Under the pieces are notes generated by a model. The model did not search any database. It was given only the letters and a program-made list of their open reading frames with translations, and had not been told where the DNA came from. A stretch of 64,000 nt of DNA from Allomyces macrogynus ATCC 38327 (Eukaryota; Blastocladiomycota; Blastocladiomycetes; Blastocladiales; Blastocladiaceae), in assembly GCA_000151295.1 (NCBI GenBank), contig GG745336.1:261967-325966 (forward strand). Direction: 5' to 3'. A program made the position numbers and the translations under genes. Below, piece by piece: positions 11,671-21,453 of this stretch; within the stretch, counting starts at the first letter, position 1, and every line of letters begins with the position of its first letter.

Positions 11671-11809
11671 GATGTTTCATGCCCACATGTAGTAGGTCAG
11701 AGGTGGCTGAGAGGTCAGGGTGGGCGATGGCAGCTGGTTGATTGTCACCAACAATAGCTTGACTTGGCCAAGGGAGTCCAATGCAGTCATGTTCCCAAAT
11801 GGTCCACAC

Positions 11810-12090
11810 CAGTCCCACTTTGGACCACCTGTTTCCCAAATTCATAGCCTGATTATCCCACTTTGGTCCATACCTCTCCCAATTTGTTGATGGATTTCCC
11901 ACTTTTGTTGATGCTTGTCCCACATTGTGTCAGTGATCCCAAGCTGTAGTCAGTCGTCTCACGTGTTTTCCAGATATCCCACATGATTTTGCGTTATCCC
12001 ACCTACTGCAAAATCCCAGAATGGTTAAATCGTCCCACTTTGTGCTTGCCTTGTCCCAGTTTGGACCCGTGAATTCCCACATGGCTGATG
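11810..12090 (-). repeat. Right inverted terminal repeat of the Tc1/mariner-like element
   Basis: On the plus strand it is a series of TCCCA words (complement of TGGGA) at irregular 15-35 bp spacing. Read in reverse complement it aligns with 9580-9864 over most of its length. Confidence 0.75.
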
Positions 12091-12179
12091 CTCTTCCCAC
12101 TTTGAATCTGAAAAGGAGTATTGTCAGAGTCCCCACGCAGAAATCACATCAGTCTCCTCTTTCTGAATGTGGAACCCGA

Positions 12180-12728
12180 CTCGGCCCTCCAACGGGTCGC
12201 ACGGGTTCAGGTCGGGCCGGTCAACAATGGGTCGTGACCCATGGGTCAGTGATGTGGCCTGGCGGGTCGAATGGGTCGTCCATGACCTGTGCGGGTTGAC
12301 TCACACGATGCGCACGCGACTTGGCCAACGTCGGCTCCCACCACTAAATTCCCTCTCGTCCTCCCCGCAGCGCGAGCATCAAAGCAGCGCAACCGCCCGC
12401 AATCAACGTGTGCCCTGCTGTGACGTCGGCGCGCGTTGGTGGCAGCAGCAGCAGTGGTGATGGCGATGGGAGTAGTTGTTATCAACCGTTTTATATCGAT
12501 GCAGGCGCGCGCGACCGTGGCCGCGCTATTTCCAAAATTATTGCGCTGTGGATTGCTGTCCGAAAACGATGGTAAACAAGTGTTGGTGGGATGGTTGGAA
12601 CGCGGCGCGATGTAACGTTGGGGCCCTTCGACCTGTGCGGGTCACGACCCGTCCCTTACCCATACCCGCGGGTCGCTGACCCGACCCGACCCGACCCCGT
12701 CCGACCCCGTGCGACCCCGTGCGATCCG
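12180..12728. repeat. GGGTC-rich inverted-repeat structure
   Basis: The left arm (12180-12300) is dense in GGGTC words on the plus strand. The right arm (about 12630-12728) is dense in the complement, including a CCCGA array near 12677-12697. Both arms hold the palindrome GGGTCGTGACCC or its one-base variant, and a shared end of the form AACGG-TCGCACGGG. The spacer of about 330 bp has no convincing gene. It lies immediately upstream of the intact LRR gene, so it may include that gene's promoter. Non-autonomous foldback DNA is the likeliest reading. Confidence 0.5.
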
Positions 12729-12817
12729 TTGGAGGAATTAAACCCGCCCAGCGTTCAGCAGCTTCACCATACCTCGCCTTGTCCTGCACGGCGACCACAC
12801 ATCCCATCCAGGTCACC

Positions 12818-14566
12818 ATGACATCCAACCACTCCCTGCAAACCGCATCTCTGGCCCCGACTCTCGACCATCTCCCGACCGATGTTCTGTATTGCATCGC
12901 CGAGTGTGTCCTTGGCAACGCAGTGACGGCAAATTGGAACGACGCGGATCGGCGCACCCTGCCGCACATGGCGCTCGCTGCTCCGTCTCTCTTTGCGCCG
13001 TGCTTGCAAGTCGCGATTCGTTCGGGCGTGCCAGCAGTTAAGCAAGTTTTATTCCAGGACGTACCGCTCGGCAAGCAACTTGCAGAGATTGATTTGCCGC
13101 TGTGTCATGTTGGCCGCTTGCTCGGACTTGTTCAACGCTGCAATGATGTTGGGGGTGCACTTCAGCTTTACCTCATTCTGCCCGCGCGCGACAAGCATCG
13201 CGTGCTACTCGACAGCTTGGGGCAAGACAAGGCGGCAGCGTGGTGGTGTCTTTTGCCAGTGCCATTGTGGCAAGTCCGTCACTACACGCTCCACCACAAC
13301 GCACCCAGCCCCGTTGTGCCTCCGCAATGCCAGTCCTTGGCGTTGCACGGTGCTCAGACTCCCGATTTTCCTTGGACCAAAGTGATGTTGCCGATTCCAT
13401 CCACTGTCACGGAGCTGGTGCTTGTTGATATCAGCGCGCCTGTTGGCCCGCTCTGGCGTACCATGGTTGCTCAGCTCATACCTCCTCGTCTTCGCAAGCT
13501 CGTCCTGCTCGGCGTCTCTGTGAACCATAGGGCCTCTGAGCAGTGGATTGAGCTCTTCAGCTACATCCCCAACAAGTTGGCTGAACTCACAATTAGCGCC
13601 CTAATGCTGTTGGACAGCGCAAACGTTATTTTGCCAGCGCTTTCCGCTCTGCTGTCGCGCCTCCAGCCAAATTTGACGTCATTTTCATTGGGCAATTACA
13701 TCCCAATCATGGGGCTCAACGCTGTGCTTCAAGAGCTGCCACGAACGGAACTCCATACTCTCGATTTGCATTTAGTCTTTGGCTCTGATACCAGCGTTGC
13801 TGATTGCATGAAGCTCGTTCCCAGCCTCCCGGAACGCGTGCAGTCGCTCAAGCTGCGAATTGATGACCAGGACCTGGAATGGAATTCCTTCACACGGTTT
13901 TGGGTCGCTCTCGGTCGACGCTTCCCCCTTGTAACGCGCTCACTTGTCCTGCACTTTGGCCCGTGGGATCCGCCCCTGTACCATTGCTTACCGCTTGCTC
14001 CGACACTTGAGAACCTGCAAATTCAGCAGTGCTGGGACGACAGTGCCAATATCTCGCACTTGTTCCCACGTTTGCCCCAGCGGCTCGTGTCACTGAAGCT
14101 GTCCACTGTGTTGATGAGCGGTTTGGTTGCCGTTCAGGCACTCGCACAGCACATGCCGCCTGGCCTTGTGGTCCTCGAGCTTTCCGATTGTGGGTTGATG
14201 GATGCCCACCTGTCTGTCCTTGGGGCGGCATGGCCTCAGACCCTTCGCGAGCTCAATTTGCGGTCCAATCCGTGCCTGTTATCGCTGAAGAATCGTGATT
14301 TCGAGTCGTGGTCACTGCAAGAGCGGGAACAGGTGATGTGTGACCCGACGCATCGCGACTGGATTGCATCGCTGCCTTCGTCATTGCGCATTTTTAATTT
14401 GGAGGGCGTGCCAGTTACAGTTGGTATGGTGGCGAGTTTTGCTCATGCGAATGGCAAACGTCGCCTGAAGGTGCGCTTGCAGACTGGGTTGATTTTGGAG
14501 CCGGCTCTGGAGCAACTTTTGACCAAAGTTGATGCCGTGATGGCGTCATTTGGCTCGAAGGGGTGA
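12818..14566 (+). CDS. F-box-like/leucine-rich repeat protein, intact family member C
   Basis: An uninterrupted 582-residue protein and the reference copy for the expanded family in this window. The N-terminus has an F-box-like block (LDHLPTDVLYCIAECVLG, then MALAAPSLFAPCLQVAI), the part that in F-box proteins binds Skp1. The rest is a series of irregular leucine-rich repeats (for example LRKLVLLGVSV, LVSLKLSTVLMSG, LVVLELSDCGL, LRELNLRSN), a likely ligand or substrate surface. The start at 12818 was chosen because the aligned start MTQDHHS of copy A lies at the same place; an in-frame upstream ATG at 12719 is less likely. No signal peptide or membrane segment is seen. A substrate-receptor role in an SCF ubiquitin ligase is inference from architecture. 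Confidence 0.8.
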   Translation: MTSNHSLQTASLAPTLDHLPTDVLYCIAECVLGNAVTANWNDADRRTLPHMALAAPSLFAPCLQVAIRSGVPAVKQVLFQDVPLGKQLAEIDLPLCHVGRLLGLVQRCNDVGGALQLYLILPARDKHRVLLDSLGQDKAAAWWCLLPVPLWQVRHYTLHHNAPSPVVPPQCQSLALHGAQTPDFPWTKVMLPIPSTVTELVLVDISAPVGPLWRTMVAQLIPPRLRKLVLLGVSVNHRASEQWIELFSYIPNKLAELTISALMLLDSANVILPALSALLSRLQPNLTSFSLGNYIPIMGLNAVLQELPRTELHTLDLHLVFGSDTSVADCMKLVPSLPERVQSLKLRIDDQDLEWNSFTRFWVALGRRFPLVTRSLVLHFGPWDPPLYHCLPLAPTLENLQIQQCWDDSANISHLFPRLPQRLVSLKLSTVLMSGLVAVQALAQHMPPGLVVLELSDCGLMDAHLSVLGAAWPQTLRELNLRSNPCLLSLKNRDFESWSLQEREQVMCDPTHRDWIASLPSSLRIFNLEGVPVTVGMVASFAHANGKRRLKVRLQTGLILEPALEQLLTKVDAVMASFGSKG

Positions 14567-14702
14567 AGGTTTGTCTCAAGCAAATCAATTGAAGACGGTA
14601 AGAACGAAGTTATAAACGAGTTGTTTTGCTTGTGTTGTCCCTTGTTCGCGCGATTCAGCGGCCTGTCCACGCTTCTTCAGATGGCACGAGAACCTTATTG
14701 TT

Positions 14703-14921
14703 GTTGCTAAACCTGCACTCAACCGACTGCCAAACGACACTATTTGCTCCATTGTCAAGCATCTGCTTCAAGACGGCGCCGATCGCAACACGGCACTACA
14801 TCTCATACTCGCTGTCCCGTCCCCTTTCACCCCGTGTCTACAAGTGGTGTTCCGTGAGGAAATCGCATCCATGGACCTCGCATCTCCAACTACCCGGATG
14901 GTCAAATCAAAACCCGCCTGA
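14703..14921 (+). pseudogene. F-box-like/LRR family fragment D
   Basis: A short open stretch, offset from any start codon, aligns with the N-terminus of the family: LNRLPNDTICSIVKHLLQD, then LHLILAVPSPFTPCLQVVF. It stops at TGA 14919-14921 and no LRR part follows. It is a remnant directly behind the intact copy. Confidence 0.65.
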
Positions 14922-15283
14922 TGGCCATGGGCCAGAATGCTCTTGCTGCGGAACACATTCCGCATCCGACCTTGTTCTCGATGCTTCTAACACTCCTGGC
15001 TGCGATTTCATTTCAGAAAAATATTGAGTCAGCACCTTGAGCAAGGCAAGGTCCTTGCTAGGATGACTTAAAAATCGCTCCTGGAAGTCGCTTGCTTTGC
15101 GGACGACCCACGACTGCGTGCATTTTTCACATTCAGCACCGCGACTGTCTTGGGTTGCCCCCCTCTCTCCCTCTCGCCCTTCTTCTGTCGACAACGAAAA
15201 CACCAGCGCCCGCAACAACAGCACCAGCACGCGATACTGGTCCGGACAAGCCGCCTCTCCCTCCAGTCGCATGTTTTCTCAAC

Positions 15284-16490
15284 ATGATCCTGCCCGACAC
15301 GAACGTGCCGACCATTGACGGTGCCGGCATAAGCATCGATGCTCTGACTGCTGGTCACGCTGTTTTCCGCCGGAATGACCCAATGCTGTCTGGCCTCCCT
15401 GCCGAGCTACGGGAGACGATTGTGCGCTGGGTTTTGGCGAGCGGCCTGTACACTCAAAACTGTCTGCACATCTCCAGCGTCGAATCTTGTTCTCTGCGCG
15501 CTCTTGCCCAGATCGACCCGTCGTGGGAATGTCTAGTCGACCGTGTGGTTCCGCAGCCTCACATCGACCTTGTGCTGGAACGCTCTTTAGTCACGGTCTC
15601 GACATGGCGGATGGCCCTCTCTGCTGCTAATGTTGACACGGAAGGCACCGGAAATGACGGAGAGTTCGAAGATTTGGTGTCGCTGCATTATCCCCTGCCT
15701 GCTGTGCCCATCCCGTCCGACCAGCCGACGCTTTGGCAGCAACTTGTCGTTGAGATGCGTGGTACGACTCCATCCGACTCAGAGCGGATCTATGCTTTGG
15801 ACAATCACGATCAGGACGGCTCTGCAACTTCGAATCAGACTTGGTGCGCAGCAAAGGTCGGAAACTGCCTGGGCATTTCAACTTTCTCCCCGATTTTGAC
15901 GAGGATGAGATGAACTGCATTGCTGCGCTCATTCCGCGTGCGGTTCGGCGCTTCCCAAACCTCTTGACACTCGACTTGATGGGTCCGAACCACCGCTGTG
16001 ATTGCTATTCCATCGAATTGCCTGCTGCACACCTGATTTCGATCTTGGAGTCCCTCCCATCTGAAATTCTCACCAATTTGACCGCGCTTCGAGCCCTCCT
16101 TGGTGGTCAGGGTCTTTGGATGTTGCACCCGTTTCCGCCACCACACGTCCACCGCTCATGCTTCCACACCTGCGTGAGCTCTACCTCGGGTACCATGGTC
16201 AAGAGGAGTGCAATGTGATGCCAGATGGATTTCCAGCTAGCCGATTGTGTCTCGACTCGTCGTGTGTGTCGAGCGCATTGATGATGTGGGCTCTACTGTG
16301 CGTGACATCAAGGCCGGCTGAGCCACTGGAAGACATGGTGCCGCAGTTGGTGACGATTGTGGTAGTTGAAGGGGTCGAGTCGTCTCATGCTTTGCAAAGA
16401 GCTGAAGCGCGTGGTCGATGGTTTGCGCGAGGCGAATGCGGAAGTCGTGTTGGAATAATCAAATGCATGGCTACTAATACATTCTATTAA
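15284..16490 (+). pseudogene. Divergent F-box-like/LRR gene E, frame broken
   Basis: Begins with ATG at 15284 and an F-box-like motif (MLSGLPAELRETIVRWVLASG). The protein-like signal moves through three frames: frame 2 to about 15800, frame 1 from about 15820 (FNFLPDFDEDEMNCIAALIP, FPNLLTLDLMGP), then frame 3 from about 16116 (LPHLRELYLGYHGQEE). No good splice sites explain the changes, so frameshifts are more likely than introns. It is only distantly similar to copies A and C and may be a separate subfamily. Function is unknown. Confidence 0.5.
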
Positions 16491-16822
16491 TACAGTTTTC
16501 CCAAAAGGCTTCACTGAAATACAAGAGCCGAGAGCTGAATAGTCGCTTGGTGAACGAGCATATCTTGACATGTGGAGGGATCAAAGGAACCACGTTGACG
16601 TTCATGTTGATGTGGAGCCTTCACGCGTCTCCACCATTCATAACGGTTGCTAGCTTGTGCACCAGGAGCTGACCTGGTAAAGGCGCCTGCTTGGCACCTG
16701 TCGTGACCATACGAACAGATTGTGAGCTTTCAATGACTCTGCGATTATACTGCACTGGTTTGTGGTTGCTCTGCGAACAACGTCACAAAACATCAGCGAG
16801 GCTCATGTATTCGAAACGTGAT

Positions 16823-17881
16823 TTATTGAAAGAGCCCTTCAAACGGATACATAACAGCGCCGCTGTTCGAGGCCGTCTCTGCACTCTGCCCGCGTTCTGG
16901 CCGATCACGCGCATGGCGTGATTCTCTCGGCCGGTCGCGCCCCCTGTCCTTGGAGCGGCGGCGCAGAGGTGGTGATCGTGAGCGTGACCGCGATCGCGAT
17001 GGTTGAGGAGCTGCGTCCTTGGATCGAGAGCGTCGGCGTCGCGCGTGTCCACCGTCAGACGCGCGTGTAGGGCTCAGAGATCGGGATCGGGGAAGTGATG
17101 GCGATCGTGACCTCGAAAGGGGCCGAGATTCGCGGTCACGCACGCGGTCCTCATTCGGCCGCGTCGCCGACTCTCCTTCATCGTCGCCTGCATCTTGCGT
17201 GCGCTCGCGCCGCTGCCGGCGGCGCTCCTTGTCCTTTTTGTAATGCAGCTTGCGCGTGCAGTTGGGGCACAGGCGCAGTTTGACGAGCGCCGACCTGCAG
17301 GACAATTCCACACGTTTATCAGCGCCGACAATCTCAAAAAGTCCAAACGACTCAAATCCAAAGTACGCACTTTTTCTCGCCCTGCTCGACGTACCCGAAC
17401 AGCACCTCCCACGACTTCAACCCGCTCCGCTCACTACACGCAAGATTGCCACACTCCCACTGCCCTTTTCCGGCGACGACCTCGCGGTGCGTGCGCCACC
17501 GCAATGCGACCTTGCCGGTCTTGTACCGCGACAAGTCGCCGAGACAGTACTCCTTGAAGAGTCGGTCATAGTAGGCCTTGGCGAGCTGCGCGGCCCACCG
17601 GCCGTTGCCGTCGAGCGTCGCGATTAGCGCGTCGGCATTGGGGTCGCGCAGGAACTGGTGATGTTGCCGGACGAGGTCGTGCTCGGTTTGGGTCGCCGAG
17701 GGAGGGGCAGTGGGCGGTGGAGAAGGGCCGCCAAAGTACTGCGCATAGTCGCGCATGTACTGCTGATGGCGGCGGTACTGCAAGTTGGAAATGTGGGGTC
17801 GTGGCGTGATGGATGGTTGGTGTCATTGTTGCGGAGGTGGATCGATCAGCGGTCGCGGTACGGGCAACGGACCGCGTCCAT
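16823..17881 (-). CDS. FRA10AC1-like protein with RS-rich tail (5' end uncertain)
   Basis: Homologue of the FRA10AC1 family, nuclear proteins associated with the spliceosome. Exons on the minus strand are 17881-17873 (at least), 17777-17371 and 17294-16823. The joins give MDAYRRHQQYMRDY and GEKKSALVKLRLC, matching the human protein's MDAYQRH and ALVKLRLC regions. The core is LFKEYCLGDLSRYKTGK, RWRTHREVVAGKGQ, CGNLAC and GLKSWEVLFGYVEQGE; the two CxxxxC/CPNC pairs suggest a metal-binding site. The C-terminus is rich in Arg-Ser dipeptides, fitting a splicing role. The first intron (17778-17872) uses the donor GTCCGT. Upstream coding sequence beyond the short first exon is not resolved. Confidence 0.85.
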
Positions 17882-18282
17882 GGTGGGTGAGGGGCGCGAA
17901 CGGGTCGTTTGCAGCAGGTTGGGGTCAGCCAGGCAAGTGTGCGCGAGCTTGGCGACGTCGGTGCCGAAAAGGACACGGCCGCCGTGACCAAGCCGTGCCT
18001 CGCGCGTGTCCCGCACTCGACGGCGGCCCTCACGCGCGAGTGATGTGGAACTCACGCTCTTGCGGACCACACGCTGTTCGCGTCGTTTCCTCCGCTTTCG
18101 AGCGTGATCGGCCACCACGACCTCCGCGCCCACCCCACAGCCACGCTCAACCGCGAGCACGACAAGTTGCAAGCGATCCCGGCCAACCACGACCCCGACG
18201 ACCGCTTTTCAGCACGCTGCGCCGACGCCTGGGCCGCCTGGACAAGCTCCACGACCCGCAACTACCAATTCCGATTTTCAGC

Positions 18283-19866
18283 ATGTCCACCAAGGCACCC
18301 TTCGACTACGGCAAATGGGACAAGATCGCGCGCGAGAACGGCAACGACTCGGACAATAACGAGCCCAAGGCTGCATCGCGCCCACAGCTCGCACCTGGCG
18401 GCGTGCCGTCAGTGCGCTTGACCACGGTGCTCGGCGATCTCAAGAGCGGTTGGTACTTTTTGCGCGTTTAGCTAGCCCTTTAGCTGGGTCCGACATTGAC
18501 CACCCCCGGGGAATAGAAAAAATTCGGTGGTGCCTCGACCAATGGGGCAATCTCGCGTACGTCGAGGATATGCTCCCTGTCGCGTTTGCGTGGTGGGGTG
18601 CCGCGACGGCGGCGGCCGCGTCCCGCGATCTGGTCGACGAGACGCACCCGCTGTCGCTCGATTTGCCTGTTGCTCATGTGCGTGCGACGACGCTCCTCCT
18701 TGCGTCGTTTGTGGACGTTTCCCTGACGATTTCTGCGGCCCTCTCTCCAGGAACTCCGCGACCCCTCTGCCACCTCGCAAGACCCGGCCTTCCCTCCTGT
18801 CGCGCGCCACCCGTACGCCTCGATCCCGACGACCCTTATCTTCGCGCGGTCCCTGCTCGCCCCCCGCGGGTCGCGCATCTACCCGTCCGACAACCCCACG
18901 GCGCAAGCGATCCTCGCGCGCGAAACGCACCTCGACACCTCCCTCCTCCCGCTCGCGCAACGCGTCTACTGGCTCGCGCTCCTCGGATCCCGCAAGACCG
19001 CGGCCATGTACGCGCGTGCGATCCACGACTCGGCGCAGCAAACGTTGTGGCGCGCGCTGGTCCTCGGTGTCCCCGGAATCCGCGCCCTGCTCGTCGCGGC
19101 TCTCACGGGGACGTGGACCGCAGCGCAGCGCACGGACTTGGTGCGGGACGCGTTCAAAACCGCCGATGCGGCGCTCGCCGAGTTTCCAAATGACGACGCA
19201 ACGAGCCCGGCCGACGTGGCGCTCGCCGTCGCCCTGGCCCCGCTGCTCCTCGACGGCGACACGCACCTCGCCGATATCCCTCTCCCTCTGCCGAGCGACC
19301 TGCCCCGCAGCGCGCCCTGGGCCGTGGAACTCGCCGCGTCCGCACGCAAGTTGCGCAAGGACCCGCGCGCGGCCCGCACGCTCGCCTTACTCCGTCGCGG
19401 TCGGCCGGCCTCCGTCGGTGCCCGCGCGCCACGCATTGTTCCGCCCACGACCCCCGTCGACCTGGTTCTCGCGCGCGGAATCGGCGGGATGAAGCCGGAG
19501 ACGGCGGTGCGGGTTGGGGTCATGGCGCCCGTCGCGGTGGGGATCGCGACGGGGAGCGTGGTGTTGGCGGTCGCGCCGAGTTTGCTGGTTGCGGTTCTGG
19601 TGCTCTTCGTGGCCGGGTTGGCGAACGTGTATGCGGTGGTGTGGCTCGGGGTGCGCATGGTCGCGCGGCCCGTGGGTGGAGTCCGGCACCGCGCGATCGG
19701 AAACGTGCTATGGTGGATTCGGCATGGGTTGGAGGCGAAGATGGGCCGGCGCTCTGCGGTGGTGGGGAAGGTGGAGAAGAAGGAGGTGATGCGCGCGGAG
19801 GACGACGAGGACGATATGGTCGAATCCACGGCGGGCCGAGCCATCGTCGTCGTCGTAACTAGTTAA
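18283..19866 (+). CDS. Hypothetical protein with C-terminal membrane segments
   Basis: Not recognised. ATG at 18283 opens an exon starting FDYGKWDKIARENGND and ending near 18448 at a GT donor. The next coding part (about 18520-18712) contains IRWCLDQWGNLAYVEDMLP. The last part (from about 18767) runs to the stop at 19866 and includes QDPAFPPVARHPYASIPTT and RVYWLALLGSRKTAAMYARA. The first acceptor is ambiguous (18484 or 18520). Two adjacent hydrophobic stretches near the end (VMAPVAVGIATGSVVLAVAP and LLVAVLVLFVAGLANVYAV) look like membrane spans. An acidic segment (EDDEDD) follows. It is divergent from the FRA10AC1-like gene, about 400 bp away. Confidence 0.55.
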
Positions 19867-19902
19867 CACCGCCATTTTTGACCAAAAATAAACAAAACCA
19901 CG

Positions 19903-20724
19903 TTACGACTCCCTCGCAATCGCGCCCAGCACAGCCTCCGCAAGCCCTGCAGGCGTCGGTTCCCTCGCGACCCCGTCACACGGCCCCCACCCAACCTCTT
20001 CCACGCCTTTGGCCGTCGTCTTGCCAATCGCGACTACCAGCCGTGGCCGTCTCCCATCCACTGCCGCATGTACCGCGCGCACGCCGGACGGCGCAAAGAA
20101 AGCGCCGCACCAGTCCCCCTCCAGCCCATCAATCTCGCGTCGGATCGCGCTCGCGTCGCGAGGGCCCGTTGCGTACACGACGACGCGCTCGAACGCGACC
20201 CCCGCGGTTTCCAGACGGGTGGGGAGGACGTCGAGCGCACTGGCGCCAGCGACAAATACGGGCACCGTCCCAGGTTGGTGCCGGGAGAGGTACAGGTCGG
20301 CGACAGCGTCAGCAGCGGAAGAGGTGGTGCCTGTCGACTTGGGGACGTGAGTTCGCACGCGCGAGTTGGCAGAAAGCGGGGCGGCGGTCGCGCGGCCCAC
20401 AGGGTACACATCGATCGGAGCGGTTTCAGGCCGCTCGGCCAAGATGCGCGCGACAACGGTTGCGGCGCGCGCGGACGTGATGAGCAGCGGCGGGACGGGG
20501 TCGCGCGCGAGAACGACGCGGAGGGAGGTGATGCCGTCGGTGAGGTCGGTCGAGTCAAGGACGCGCACGTGCGTGATGGGAGCATCGTCGGGGAGAGTGG
20601 AACGGAGAACGGCCGTGTACGGGTCTGTTTCGGACTCGGCGGGCGCGCGGAAGAGGACGGCGCGGAGCGCGCGGGCTGCGGGCGGCGTGTCGAGTGCGGC
20701 GAGTCGCGCGTCGTGGTCGGGCAT
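19903..20724 (-). CDS. HEM4: Uroporphyrinogen-III synthase
   Basis: Closes hydroxymethylbilane to uroporphyrinogen III, the fourth step of heme synthesis, in the cytosol. A single exon of 273 residues, a normal length for the family. The family shows low identity, but the pattern is clear: LLITSARAATVVARIL (first-domain motif), VPVFVAGASALDVLPTRLE, FERVVVYATGP, FFAPSGVRAVHAAV and VVAIGKTTAKGVEEVGW, ending with the typical PTPAGLAEAVL. The start at 20724 (MPDHDARL) is preferred over the longer open frame because the family begins shortly before the RAVLFRAP strand. It lies in a run of three same-strand genes with short spacers, though eukaryotic co-transcription is not implied. Confidence 0.85.
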   Translation of the reverse strand: MPDHDARLAALDTPPAARALRAVLFRAPAESETDPYTAVLRSTLPDDAPITHVRVLDSTDLTDGITSLRVVLARDPVPPLLITSARAATVVARILAERPETAPIDVYPVGRATAAPLSANSRVRTHVPKSTGTTSSAADAVADLYLSRHQPGTVPVFVAGASALDVLPTRLETAGVAFERVVVYATGPRDASAIRREIDGLEGDWCGAFFAPSGVRAVHAAVDGRRPRLVVAIGKTTAKGVEEVGWGPCDGVAREPTPAGLAEAVLGAIARES

Positions 20725-20858
20725 GGCGGGGGCGAGACAGGATGAGGCGGCGGATGGTGACACTCGACACGCACATTGGAACGTCGCGCGTCTTGGTGTC
20801 TGTGAAACATCTCGCCAGCACCCGCGAATCACGCGCGCCATCACCTCATCTTGGCTCC

Positions 20859-21323
20859 TCACCACTGTTTCCCGTCCCGAGCGCAGTCCTTCCGCCTCCG
20901 CCGCACCGCGCGCGCGTGCACCTTGGCCGCGCGCACGACCACATCGTGCCGCTCCTCTGGGTAGTCTCGCCGGCGCTCGACGAGCACGCGCGACACGAAC
21001 AGCCGTTTGCCCGTGCGCAGCGCGTGCAGCGCTGAAGCCTGCGCGGCCGACTCGAGTCGCGCGGCGAGCGGGCGGTCGGCGCGGTGCGACGCGGCAATGT
21101 AGGAGGCTTCTTGCCGCGCGAGGTGGATGGGGTCGAGACGCGGATGTGGTGGAGGTTGCTCGGCGCCGGCCGATGTCTCGGTCTCAGGGGCGGGGGTGCT
21201 GGAGGTGCACCGAGTGGACGGCGGCACGCGGGCCGCGACGGCCGCGGCAGAGGATGGCGCCGAGGCGGAGGTCTCAGCCGATGAGGAGCTCGTCCTGGCG
21301 GAGGAGGTGGTGCTTGCAGGCAT
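20859..21323 (-). CDS. Small conserved fungal-type protein of unknown function
   Basis: A 154-residue single-exon frame. The first 80 residues are Ala/Ser/Pro-rich and probably disordered. The conserved-looking block is ARQEASYIAASHRADRPLAA followed by ARLESAAQASALHALRTGKR. This resembles a recurring fungal motif of the form YIAASxRxDRxLxARxESAxxASxIHxxRTGxxLxV, known to me only from hypothetical proteins. The C-terminus is basic. Start ATG is at 21321-21323. The alternative is that it is not translated, but the block is too protein-like to be chance. Confidence 0.55.
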   Translation of the reverse strand: MPASTTSSARTSSSSAETSASAPSSAAAVAARVPPSTRCTSSTPAPETETSAGAEQPPPHPRLDPIHLARQEASYIAASHRADRPLAARLESAAQASALHALRTGKRLFVSRVLVERRRDYPEERHDVVVRAAKVHARAVRRRRKDCARDGKQW

Positions 21324-21453
21324 GGTTTGATGCGCGTGTCGGCAAGCTTGATCTGAGACTGGGAGAGAGGTCGCGGTGCGCAATCAAATTCGCAAAGCAC
21401 GGCCCTCTTGTTTGAATCCACACCAACACAACCCAACCCGTCATCCTTGACTC

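Larger units (their letters stand above)
9580..12090 (-). mobile_element. Tc1/mariner-like DNA transposon with about 285-bp inverted terminal repeats
   Basis: The two ends are imperfect inverted repeats: left arm about 9580-9864, right arm about 11810-12090. The outer edge reads CATCAGCCATGTGGGAA on the left and the complement of the same string at 12076-12090. The inner edge is TGGTCCAAAGTGGGACT on both. Each arm is built from many TGGGA words spaced some 15-35 bp apart, as expected for repeated transposase binding sites. Between the arms, on the minus strand, lies a transposase with DDE signatures. Target-site duplications could not be fixed because the exact outer ends are unclear. The element sits between LRR copies B and C. 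Confidence 0.75.

Noticed and set aside
16650..16710. tRNA-like GC-rich hairpin text near 16660
   Set aside because: No T-loop GTTCGAATC-type box and no cloverleaf could be drawn.
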